Source: Pseudomonadota bacterium
GTDB lineage: Bacteria; Pseudomonadota; Alphaproteobacteria; Rs-D84
Direction of reading: 5' to 3'
DNA length: 23,263 nt
Assembly: GCA_023402015.1 (NCBI GenBank)
Contig: JAEXCU010000005.1
Location: 1-23,263, forward strand
Shown here: piece after piece, positions 1-6,866 of the stretch
How the letters are laid out: each line of letters begins with the position of its first letter
Numbering within the stretch: the first letter of the stretch is position 1
Notes under the pieces: generated by a model
What the model was told of the DNA's origin: nothing
Database searches by the model: none
What the model saw: only the letters and a program-made list of their open reading frames with translations
Program-made: the position numbers and the translations under genes

Positions 1-412
1 AAAAATCTTCTATTTCGTTATAACCATAACCCTCAAAACATAACTGTGTTTCGCCGCCACCACCACCTTGCCAATCGCAAAATTCAAAATTATTACTGTC
101 GCAACTTTGCACGTCGTCCCATGTTTCCAAAACGCATGTCCACATTTGACCCGCATAGTCTTCCACAAATTCGTTGCACCATGCCTGGTATCCGTCAATG
201 GCGACATATGACAGGTCGGCCCGATTGCACTGTTGCAATAAATAATCTGAACAATTGGTTTGATATTTACAATTTGTATTTTTGGTATTTTCTATGTATG
301 GGAATAGTTCTTTGTAAATTTGGCACTCGGCCGGATTGTATCCATACCCGCGCGCATTTTGCGCGACAAAGATATGCATTATAATACTGGTTAAAAACAA
401 GATTTTCTTCAT
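1..412 (-). CDS. Secreted cysteine-rich protein, 3' end cut by window edge
   Basis: The minus-strand frame is open from an ATG at 412 to the window edge, giving 137 codons with no stop. Residues 1 to about 20 form a signal peptide (MKKILFLTSIIMHIFVAQNA), so export to the periplasm or beyond is likely. The visible mature part is acidic and carries nine cysteines plus a run of five glycines near residue 120. The start is supported by an AGGGG-type ribosome site a few bases upstream. The gene begins only 20 nt after the terminator of the structured RNA at 432-666, leaving no room for an ordinary separate promoter, so expression probably depends on readthrough of that leader. I recognise no named family. 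Its sequence is unlike the other leader-linked protein at 9184-9708, beyond being exported and cysteine-rich. Confidence 0.8.
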   Translation of the reverse strand, partial: MKKILFLTSIIMHIFVAQNARGYGYNPAECQIYKELFPYIENTKNTNCKYQTNCSDYLLQQCNRADLSYVAIDGYQAWCNEFVEDYAGQMWTCVLETWDDVQSCDSNNFEFCDWQGGGGGETQLCFEGYGYNEIEDF

Positions 413-431
413 TTCTGGCCCCTTTTTAAAT

Positions 432-666
432 TAAAAAAACGCCAGAGAATGGCGGTCGGGGATTGAAAAATCATATTTAGGAATGACCCCGCGACTTTTG
501 GACGTACGCCCTGTTATATGGTCGCAGACCCCCGACCCATATTCGGTCGGGTGATAAAACATATGGCGCAAATGCGCCGACGTGTTTTGTCGGATTACAA
601 TGCCGATACCAGCATCGCCTAAATACGGGATTTTTCAGGTCCCTGAGCCAACATCCCTGTTGATTC
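432..666 (-). ncRNA. Structured leader RNA, copy A (orphan family)
   Basis: The RNA reads from about 666 down to a terminator whose stem lies at 440-454, followed by a T-run. It aligns with 8912-9157 over most of its length. Helices seen: 653-657 with 627-631; an AU-rich helix (CAAAACA with TGTTTTA) enclosing GGCGCA/TGCGCC; 545-551 with 531-537; and 521-527 with 489-495, whose internal loop contains ATATAACAGG. A competing long-range helix pairs 530-537 with 454-461. Its promoter is at 673-701. A 63-codon TTG-start frame overlaps it, but base-paired structure is what is conserved, not protein. The role as a cis-regulator of the gene at 1-412 is inferred from position. It resembles no riboswitch class I know. 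Confidence 0.75.
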
Positions 667-672
667 AATTAA

Positions 673-701
673 AGTATAATTTATTGTGGGGTAAATAACA
701 A
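673..701 (-). promoter_or_regulatory. Promoter of leader RNA copy A
   Basis: Minus-strand -35 TTGTTA (696-701), 17-nt spacer and -10 TATACT (673-678). Copy B has TTGTTT, 17 nt and the same TATACT at the same distance from the conserved GAATC start of the RNA. Confidence 0.65.
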
Positions 702-703
702 TA

Positions 704-731
704 AAAAATATCCCGCAAATGGCGGGATTTT
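704..731 (-). terminator. Intrinsic terminator after the TM2 gene
   Basis: A 6-bp GC stem (711-716 with 722-727) is followed on the minus strand by a T-rich tail. It lies directly downstream of the stop codon at 732-734 and separates this gene from the promoter of leader RNA copy A. Confidence 0.75.
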
Positions 732-1052
732 TTATTTGTTTGTGAATATTTTTTCAGGGCTATTCATATTACACAGGCCGACGATGAAATCAATAAATGC
801 CCATATGCATGCGGCAATCCCGGGCAGAATTAATAACCAACCCACGGTGCACATCAACAGCATTGCCACGCCCTGGTTTGTTTTGCCGGCATAAAATTTA
901 TGCGCGCCAAAGCATCCGATGAAAAACGCCAACAAAATGTAAACCACCATGGATTTATCATCGCAATTTTTTTCGCGATAACCGCATTTTGGGCATGCGG
1001 CCGCACGATCTGAATATTTATTTCCGCATTCGCGGCAGTAAATCATTGCCAT
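732..1052 (-). CDS. Zinc-ribbon TM2-domain membrane protein
   Basis: This 106-aa protein has a zinc-ribbon N-terminus (CRECG at about residues 6-10 and CPKCG at 20-24, giving CxxC pairs). A TM2 domain follows: a first hydrophobic segment around residues 34-47, the family-typical GAHKFYAGKTNQG turn, and a second membrane region from about 63 to 92. It is expected in the inner membrane with the zinc ribbon in the cytoplasm. The TM2 family has no firmly established biochemical role in bacteria. The start is well supported by AGAGGAG eight bases before the ATG. It is an independent unit closed by the terminator at 704-731. Family assignment is confident; function is unknown. Confidence 0.88.
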   Translation of the reverse strand: MAMIYCRECGNKYSDRAAACPKCGYREKNCDDKSMVVYILLAFFIGCFGAHKFYAGKTNQGVAMLLMCTVGWLLILPGIAACIWAFIDFIVGLCNMNSPEKIFTNK

Positions 1053-1155
1053 TTTTTTACTCCTCTAATTTTATGATAATATAATATATCAAATTAAGAA
1101 TATTTTCCATTATTTATTATATAAAACAGGTGCAATTAAATTATGAAAACATTAC

Positions 1156-1184
1156 TTGACTTTTGATGTTTTTTATTATAAATT
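1156..1184 (+). promoter_or_regulatory. Promoter of rpmB
   Basis: TTGACT at 1156-1161 is followed by TATAAA at 1177-1182 (15 nt) or TAAATT at 1179-1184 (17 nt), about 30 nt before the rpmB start. It would serve rpmB and tRNA-Leu together. Confidence 0.5.
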
Positions 1185-1212
1185 ATGCCCCAGTTATCAA
1201 AGGATTATTATT

Positions 1213-1584
1213 ATGCCACGTGTATGTAAAGTTACAGGTAAGAAAACACAGGTTGGGATGAACGTTTCCCACTCTATGCGCCATACCAAGCGCACATTCT
1301 TGCCAAATTTGCAAAAATTAAAATTCCACAGCGATATTTTGGGACGCGATTATTCATTGCGTATTTCTACGGCCGGCCTGCGTACTTTGACCAAGCACGG
1401 CGGTTTGGATGCATATGTAATGGCGAAACCTGTATCGCGTTTAACCGAAGAAATGGCCGCGATTAAAAAGGCGATTGAAAAAAAGCAAGGCAAGGCAGCA
1501 GCGCCTGCTAAAAAGCCTGCGCACAAGCCAAATCGCAGCGCCCGTTTGGTTAAAAAGGTTGAATCCAAAGCGGCCGCGAAATAA
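1213..1584 (+). CDS. rpmB: 50S ribosomal protein L28
   Basis: This 123-aa protein starts MPRVCKVTGKKTQVG and contains the L28 core (NVSHSMRHTKRTFLPNLQ, then LRISTAGLRTLTKHGGLDAY at about residues 57-76). L28 sits near the peptidyl-transferase side of the large subunit and is needed for assembly. The ATG at 1213 is preferred because the family starts with M-[AP]-R and an AGGA site lies upstream; the longer open frame from 1156 runs through the promoter. After about residue 95 there is an Ala/Lys/Pro-rich basic tail that makes the protein longer than many L28 homologues. The gene is 20 nt upstream of tRNA-Leu(CAA) and probably cotranscribed with it, ending at the terminator near 1700-1722. Confidence 0.95.
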   Translation: MPRVCKVTGKKTQVGMNVSHSMRHTKRTFLPNLQKLKFHSDILGRDYSLRISTAGLRTLTKHGGLDAYVMAKPVSRLTEEMAAIKKAIEKKQGKAAAPAKKPAHKPNRSARLVKKVESKAAAK

Positions 1585-1603
1585 TCGTCCGTCTTTGCGT
1601 TCT

Positions 1604-1688
1604 GGCCCCGTGGCGGAATTGGTAGACGCGCTTGACTCAAAATCAAGTTCTGCAAGGAGTGTCGGTTCGAGTCCGACCAGGGCCACCA
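1604..1688 (+). tRNA. tRNA-Leu (CAA)
   Basis: An 85-nt class II tRNA with acceptor GGCCCCG/CAGGGCC (one C-A mismatch), the D-arm GCGGAATTGGTAGACGC, anticodon stem CTTGA/TCAAG with loop CTCAAAA (anticodon CAA, reading UUG), a long variable arm, T-arm GTCGG TTCGAGT CCGAC, and an encoded CCA end. Confidence 0.96.
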
Positions 1689-1923
1689 AAAATACAAACC
1701 ACCGAAAGGTGGTTTTTATTTTTGTCCCCGTCGGACGAGAACCGTCGGTTCGTCTGCGCAGTTGGCAAGAACAAGCACATGCGCAGTTCATGCCTTACAA
1801 GCGGAAAGGGGCCCAATGCACTGCATTGGGAATTACAATCCGACCAGTAATCGGGTCCCGCAAAAATTATTAATTTTTGTGGGTGATTTGACACCAAAAA
1901 TACAAACCACCGAAAGGTGGTTT
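1684..1923 (+). repeat. 32-bp direct repeats enclosing a hairpin-rich non-coding segment
   Basis: An identical 32-bp sequence occurs at 1684-1715 and 1892-1923. It begins with the CACCA of the tRNA 3' end and includes a terminator hairpin. The 176 nt between the copies hold no convincing gene but several inverted repeats: 1734-1754 (with a bulge), 1754-1760 with 1780-1786, 1812-1819 with 1823-1830 (perfect 8 bp), and 1857-1868 with 1872-1883 (12 bp). The segment could be a readthrough-transcribed small RNA closed by the second terminator, or a relic of an insertion at the tRNA 3' end. Confidence 0.7.
1695..1722 (+). terminator. Terminator of the rpmB-tRNA-Leu unit
   Basis: The hairpin AACCACC-gaaa-GGTGGTT is followed by TTTATTTTT. 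The same hairpin recurs near 1904-1930 as part of a 32-bp direct repeat. Confidence 0.75.
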
Positions 1924-1970
1924 GTATTTTGCCCGCGACCAGATAAATACCGGCGTTTTGATTCCTGTAC

Positions 1971-1998
1971 CTTGAAAATCCAAATTATGATACTATAT
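1971..1998 (+). promoter_or_regulatory. Heat-shock (RpoH)-like promoter of clpB
   Basis: CTTGAAA at 1971-1977 and CTATAT at 1993-1998, with a 15-nt spacer, fit the alphaproteobacterial RpoH pattern (CTTGAA then CYTATNT). A heat-shock promoter is what a clpB gene would be expected to have. Confidence 0.5.
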
Positions 1999-2030
1999 AA
2001 AAAGTTAATGATAATAAGGAGGATTTATCA

Positions 2031-4088
2031 ATGAATCCAGATGAAATGCAAGAAACGCCAGAGCAGGCGATTGCAAAATATACCACTGATTTTACTAAAT
2101 TGGCGGCTGACGGTAAATTGGACCCGGTTATTGGGCGCGATGAAGAAATTCGCCGCACTATCCAGGTTTTGTCCCGTCGTACCAAAAACAATCCTGTATT
2201 AATTGGCAATCCCGGTGTCGGTAAAACGGCCATCGTGGAAGGCCTGGCCGAACGAATTGTTTCAGGCGACGTGCCAGAAAATTTGTTAAAGAAAAAACTG
2301 TTGTCGCTGGATATGGGTGCGCTGATGGCGGGCGCGATGTTCCGTGGCCAATTTGAAGGCCGGTTCAAGGCAATCTTAAAGGCCGTAAAAGATTCTGACG
2401 GGCAAATTATTTTATTTATTGATGAATTGCACACCCTGGTTGGTGCAGGCAAGGGCGAAGGTTCCATGGATGCCGGCAATTTATTAAAGCCAATGTTGGC
2501 CCGTGGTGAATTGCACTGTCTGGGGGCGACGACGCTGGATGAATATCGTCAATATATTGAAAAAGACCCTGCGTTGGCGCGTCGTTTTCAACCGGTATAT
2601 GTTGATGAACCAACTGTGGATGACACAATCTCGATCTTGCGCGGTTTGAAAGAAAAATACGAAGGTCATCATGGTGTTCGTATTGCGGATTCCGCACTGG
2701 TTTCGGCGGTAAAATTATCTGACCGTTATATTACGGATCGTTTTCTGCCGGACAAGGCGATTGACCTGATTGACGAAGCGGCGGCCCGCGTTCGCATTGA
2801 AATTGCATCCAAACCGGAAAAACTGGACGAAGTTGACCGTCATTTGATGCAGTTAAAGATTGAACAACAGGCGCTGAAAAAAGAAAAAGACGAAGAATCC
2901 AAAAAACGTCTGAAAGATTTGGAAGGGTTGATAAAAGAAACCGAACAAGAATCTAAAAAAATGACGGCTGAGTGGCAGGCAGAACAACAAAAAATGCGTG
3001 GCCTGTCCGATGCGATGGCCGCATTGGATGCCGCCAAGGCCGAGGTCGCAACCGCCATGCGCAATGGCGATTATGAAAAGGCATCTGCACTGCAATACGG
3101 TAAAATCCCGGAATTGGAAGAAAATATCCGCAAAATGAACGCAGAATCCCGCGAATATAAAACGGTATTGCCAGAACACATTGCCGCCGTGGTCAGCAAA
3201 TGGACAGGTGTCCCGGCCGACAGATTAAGCATGGAAGAACAATCCAAGTTATTGAACATAGAAGATGAACTGCGTAAACGTGTCGTTGGCCAGGATTTGG
3301 CCCTGTCGGTGGTGGCGCGTGCGATTCGTCGCAGTCGGGCGGGTCTGTCGGATCCACATCGCCCAGCGGGCAGTTTCCTGTTCTTGGGGCCGACGGGTGT
3401 TGGAAAAACCGAAGTGGCCAAGGCGTTGGCGGAATATCTGTTTAACGATGACACGGCAATGACCCGAATAGACATGAGTGAATATATGGAACCGCATTCT
3501 GTGTCGCGCCTGATTGGCAGTCCCCCGGGGTATGTTGGATATGACCAGGGCGGGGTTCTGACCGAAAGCGTGCGTCGTCGTCCGTATCAGGTGTTGTTAT
3601 TTGATGAAATTGAAAAGGCCAATCCGGATATTTTCAATGTCTTCCTGCAAATATTGGATGATGGACGTCTGACCGACGGCCAGGGCCATGTTGTAAACTT
3701 TACCAACACAATTATCATTATGACCAGCAATTTGCCAGATATGGCGGCGGTCAAAAAACACTTCCGTCCGGAATTTATCAACAGAATTGATGAAATTGTG
3801 TTCTTTAATCCGCTGGGCAAAGATGTAATGGCCGGAATCGTCAAGATTCAATTGCGCAATCTGGAAAAACGATTGGCTGAACGTCGCATAACGTTGGATG
3901 TATCTGACAAAGCGATTAAGTGGTTGGGCGACAACGGGTATGATCCGGTATTTGGTGCCCGTCCATTAAAGCGTTTGATTACATCGTCGGTAGAAGACAA
4001 AATTGCAGATTTGATTTTGTCTGGTGCACTGGGCGAAGGCAGTACCGTTTACGTGGATGTTCATGGCAAAGAACTGACGGTGAAATAG
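2031..4088 (+). CDS. clpB: ClpB-type disaggregase lacking the N-terminal domain
   Basis: An AAA+ chaperone that resolves protein aggregates together with DnaK. Visible order: NBD1 with Walker A GNPGVGKT (59-66), pore-loop aromatic F104 in MFRG, Walker B ILFIDE (127-132); an M-domain coiled coil (about 255-385); NBD2 with Walker A GPTGVGKT (453-460), pore loop GYVGY (500-504), Walker B LLFDE (522-526) and FRPEFINRID. It has 685 residues where ClpB is usually about 860: the N-terminal Clp-N repeat domain is absent and the protein begins where NBD1 normally begins. About 19 residues are also missing between TSNL (565-568) and FRPEF. The start is firm (AGGAGG at 2017-2022), and no Clp-N coding is seen upstream, so this is not a window artefact. 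The M-domain distinguishes it from ClpA. Confidence 0.93.
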   Translation: MNPDEMQETPEQAIAKYTTDFTKLAADGKLDPVIGRDEEIRRTIQVLSRRTKNNPVLIGNPGVGKTAIVEGLAERIVSGDVPENLLKKKLLSLDMGALMAGAMFRGQFEGRFKAILKAVKDSDGQIILFIDELHTLVGAGKGEGSMDAGNLLKPMLARGELHCLGATTLDEYRQYIEKDPALARRFQPVYVDEPTVDDTISILRGLKEKYEGHHGVRIADSALVSAVKLSDRYITDRFLPDKAIDLIDEAAARVRIEIASKPEKLDEVDRHLMQLKIEQQALKKEKDEESKKRLKDLEGLIKETEQESKKMTAEWQAEQQKMRGLSDAMAALDAAKAEVATAMRNGDYEKASALQYGKIPELEENIRKMNAESREYKTVLPEHIAAVVSKWTGVPADRLSMEEQSKLLNIEDELRKRVVGQDLALSVVARAIRRSRAGLSDPHRPAGSFLFLGPTGVGKTEVAKALAEYLFNDDTAMTRIDMSEYMEPHSVSRLIGSPPGYVGYDQGGVLTESVRRRPYQVLLFDEIEKANPDIFNVFLQILDDGRLTDGQGHVVNFTNTIIIMTSNLPDMAAVKKHFRPEFINRIDEIVFFNPLGKDVMAGIVKIQLRNLEKRLAERRITLDVSDKAIKWLGDNGYDPVFGARPLKRLITSSVEDKIADLILSGALGEGSTVYVDVHGKELTVK

Positions 4089-4102
4089 AAATTGCCAAAA
4101 TA

Positions 4103-4134
4103 AAAAACGCGGGATTTATTCCCGCGTTTTTATC
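4103..4134. terminator. Bidirectional terminator between clpB and the basic protein
   Basis: An ACGCGGGA/TCCCGCGT stem at 4107-4127 is flanked by A-runs and T-runs on both sides. It serves clpB on the plus strand and the convergent minus gene, whose stop codon lies at 4130-4132 on the edge of the hairpin. Confidence 0.85.
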
Positions 4135-4969
4135 TTTGATAATCTGAACCCATATTCATATTTCGCGCCATTGCCGCCGGCATAATGGACGGCACCGGCA
4201 TACAGCGCAATGTGGTCGGATTAATTGATTGATGTCCGCCGCGACCGGACGTTATTGTTGTTGTATATTTTATACGCGGGGCATTACGCAAAGAATACGG
4301 TGCCGTCAAACGTGCACGCAGCGCAGGTTTTGTATTCCGTATGGGTTTGCGTGGTTTCGCCACAGATTTTCCGGGCGCCATTTTTAATTTTCCGCGCAGG
4401 TTTGGTTTTTGTTTAACGGCAACGCGTCTCAGCAATTTTTTGCGCGCACGTTTTTTCTTTTTGGTACGCCGTTTTGTCGGGGCGGGCACCACCGTTATAA
4501 CAACGCCTGGCATGTCGGCCATTATTATTTGCGCCGGTGATTTATTTTGATTTGATGCGGCATCATTTGGATTTAATCCGTTCAGCAACATCAGTATCAT
4601 TAATCTGACATATTCTGCGTCATACATTGGACGCGTCATGGGCGAAAAATAAAAATTTTGTTTTTCCGTATCGTATGTAATTTGGTCAACACCACGAAAC
4701 ATTGTTTCCGGTATTTTGCCGGTGTTTGTATTTACCAAAAATAATTCTGGTTTAACGCCAAATGGTGTTTTTACATATTTTTTTACCGCAACCATTTGTC
4801 GGGCCGGATACTGACCAACAATTTCAAATGGGCGCGCGCTGAACCCAATTTTGGGAACGCGTTCTAATTTGCCGCCAATGCTGTCGCAACACAGTCCATA
4901 TTTTTCATTTGCGTACTTTACGCATTTTAATGATGATTTCGCCGAAGTGTTTTGTTTATTCTTTTCCAA
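4130..4969 (-). CDS. Hypothetical protein with a strongly basic central region
   Basis: A 279-aa protein of unrecognised family. Residues 1-160 look folded, with a hydrophobic stretch around 120-132. From about 163 to 225 the chain is dominated by Lys and Arg, including TKRRTKKKKRARKKLLRR, followed by a Pro/Asn/Thr-rich, probably disordered tail. Such a tail often binds nucleic acid or anionic polymers, but that is only an inference. No signal peptide is seen. The frame has no ATG at its 5' end: TTG at 4967-4969 is the best start, with a GGAA-like site about 10 nt upstream, so the exact start is uncertain. It lies 24 nt after the ABC exporter on the same strand and is probably in its operon, sharing the terminator at 4103-4134. 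Confidence 0.7.
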   Translation of the reverse strand: MEKNKQNTSAKSSLKCVKYANEKYGLCCDSIGGKLERVPKIGFSARPFEIVGQYPARQMVAVKKYVKTPFGVKPELFLVNTNTGKIPETMFRGVDQITYDTEKQNFYFSPMTRPMYDAEYVRLMILMLLNGLNPNDAASNQNKSPAQIIMADMPGVVITVVPAPTKRRTKKKKRARKKLLRRVAVKQKPNLRGKLKMAPGKSVAKPRKPIRNTKPALRARLTAPYSLRNAPRIKYTTTITSGRGGHQSINPTTLRCMPVPSIMPAAMARNMNMGSDYQR

Positions 4970-4993
4970 AATAATTTATTCCATGTATTGCGA

Positions 4994-6817
4994 TTATTTT
5001 TTCTTGGTTGTCTTTTTCGTTGTTTCCGGTGCAAACTGAATATCGCGCAATTTTTTGTATTCACCATTCATTGCAATTAATTCTTCGTCTGTACCCTGTT
5101 CAACAATATGACCATTTTTAATCACACATATTATATCAGCATCCAGTATCGTTGACAAGCGGTGCGCAATCACAAATGTTGTGCGACCACGCATCAGGTC
5201 TGTTAACGCGGCCTGGATTAATTTTTCGCTTTGTGTATCCAGGGCGGATGTGGCCTCGTCCAGTAATAATATGGGGGCGTCTTTTAATATTGCGCGTGCG
5301 ATTGCGATACGTTGTTTCTGACCGCCGGACAATAATGCACCACCTTCGCCAACAATGGATTTATATTTTTTTGGAAATCCCATAATAAAATCATGGGCGT
5401 TTGCGGCGCGTGCGGCGGCCTCTACCTGGGCAGGTGTGGCGTTCGGCGACCCGTATTTAATATTTTCTTCTATGGTTCCGTTAAACAAGAATACATCCTG
5501 GGAAACTTCGGCAATATTACGGCGCAGGGAATGCAGGGTGAACTTTTTAATATTTGTTTTGTTAATTTCCACACTGCCTTTTTGCGGATCGTAAAAGCGT
5601 TCCAGCAAATTGAACATTGTGGTTTTCCCACCACCCGATGGACCCACCAATGCGCATACTTTGCCCGCCGGCACATGCAGGTTAATATCGGTCAATACTG
5701 GTTCGCCCGGATTGTATTCAAATGATACGTGGTTGAATTCCACAGACATTTTACCCGGTTGCAATTCTTTGGCATCCGGTGCATCGGTGATGTCGGGTTT
5801 GCTGTCCAGGAAATCAAACAAAACCTCGGCCGCCAGCAGCCCGTGTTGAATTGTATTACTGGTTCCGGTAATGCTGCGCGCGGGTTTATATGCCGCCGTC
5901 AGGGCCAATAAAAACGCCGTGAAATCACCGGTTGTAATGGCGCCACTGACGATAAAGTGGCCGCCGATAATCAATGCCAGGCACAATCCAATTGAAATCA
6001 TCAATTCTAACAATGGCGATTGCAGTGCAAATGCCTGGGTTCCCTTGTACGAATTGCAAATTGATGTATCCAAAACCTGGGAAAATTTTTCGGTTTCTTC
6101 GTCTTCGGTGGCAAATGCCTGGATTGTTTTAATGCCGTGCAATGTTTGATTTAAATGCTGGGATACATTGTTGGCAATGCCAAATGATTCACGCGACAAT
6201 CTGCGGCGTTTACGCATAATTAAAATCATCGGAACCATAATGGCCGGTACCAAGAATAACAGTACCGCGCACATTTGCGGGGCATAATAAACCATCAATC
6301 CCAATGTCATTGCCAATGTGGCGATTTGTTGAATGGTGCTGACAATTGTGCCGGTTACCAGGGTTAAAACCGCGCCAGCCTGGACACTGAAATAATTTAA
6401 GTTTTTTCCAATTCCGTCGCCATAGAATTTGGAAATGTTCATTTTAACCATGTGGTTATAAATGCGTTTTTGCAAATTTGCACTGGCCAGCAGGCCTGCC
6501 TTGGCCATAATCAGCGATTTTGCATAACTGAAAATGCCTTTAAAACCAAATGCGGCAATAATTTGCAGACCAAAGAAATATATGGACTGCATACTTTTTT
6601 GAATAAATGCCTTGTCAACAATTTGCTGAACCAGGGTGATTGTATATGCCTCGGCCCCGGCGGCGCCGATGGTTGCGATAATTCCCGCCAATAGCCATTT
6701 CCACTGTGGCCGGCCAATTTCACGCCATACACGGCCATACAGCGACCATTTAATGCGATTATTAGATTCATCGCCCTTTAACAGGGATTTCATTTTTTTG
6801 GACATTTTATTTTTCAT
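4994..6817 (-). CDS. MsbA-like ABC exporter (fused membrane and ATPase domains)
   Basis: A 607-aa half-transporter that should work as a homodimer in the inner membrane. Residues about 36-340 are the six-helix transmembrane domain. The ATPase domain follows, with Walker A GPSGGGKT (392-399), Q-loop Q440, signature LSGGQ (496-500), Walker B ILLLDE (516-521) and switch His in AHRLS (552). The order and the lipid-A-exporter style suggest MsbA-like lipid or polysaccharide export, but substrates of this class cannot be read from sequence, and a multidrug or peptide exporter is possible. The C-terminus is an unusual Lys/Thr tail (TTKKTTKKK). The start at 6817 lies only about 3 nt after the predicted transcription start, so the mRNA may be nearly leaderless; in-frame Met codons at residues 5 and 9 are alternatives. 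Confidence 0.92.
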   Translation of the reverse strand: MKNKMSKKMKSLLKGDESNNRIKWSLYGRVWREIGRPQWKWLLAGIIATIGAAGAEAYTITLVQQIVDKAFIQKSMQSIYFFGLQIIAAFGFKGIFSYAKSLIMAKAGLLASANLQKRIYNHMVKMNISKFYGDGIGKNLNYFSVQAGAVLTLVTGTIVSTIQQIATLAMTLGLMVYYAPQMCAVLLFLVPAIMVPMILIMRKRRRLSRESFGIANNVSQHLNQTLHGIKTIQAFATEDEETEKFSQVLDTSICNSYKGTQAFALQSPLLELMISIGLCLALIIGGHFIVSGAITTGDFTAFLLALTAAYKPARSITGTSNTIQHGLLAAEVLFDFLDSKPDITDAPDAKELQPGKMSVEFNHVSFEYNPGEPVLTDINLHVPAGKVCALVGPSGGGKTTMFNLLERFYDPQKGSVEINKTNIKKFTLHSLRRNIAEVSQDVFLFNGTIEENIKYGSPNATPAQVEAAARAANAHDFIMGFPKKYKSIVGEGGALLSGGQKQRIAIARAILKDAPILLLDEATSALDTQSEKLIQAALTDLMRGRTTFVIAHRLSTILDADIICVIKNGHIVEQGTDEELIAMNGEYKKLRDIQFAPETTKKTTKKK

Positions 6818-6826
6818 AGCGCAGGT

Positions 6827-6855
6827 ATTATAGTAATCGGAACAAAATCTGTCCA
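6827..6855 (-). promoter_or_regulatory. Promoter of the ABC exporter
   Basis: Minus-strand TGGACA (6850-6855), 17-nt spacer and TATAAT (6827-6832). Transcription would begin near 6820, almost at the start codon (6817). The hydrolase gene just upstream ends at 6867 with no terminator hairpin in between. Confidence 0.65.
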
Positions 6856-6866
6856 GTGTAAAAAAG

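Noticed and set aside
477..668. 63-codon TTG-start frame on the minus strand
   Set aside because: It lies wholly inside leader RNA copy A; the match to copy B follows base pairing and is not kept as a reading frame, and there is no ribosome site.
1350..1897. Several long minus-strand frames and plus frames across rpmB and tRNA-Leu
   Set aside because: They run through a ribosomal gene, a tRNA and terminator hairpins; they are shadows, including a GGPGRTRTDT-like translation typical of antisense tRNA-Leu.
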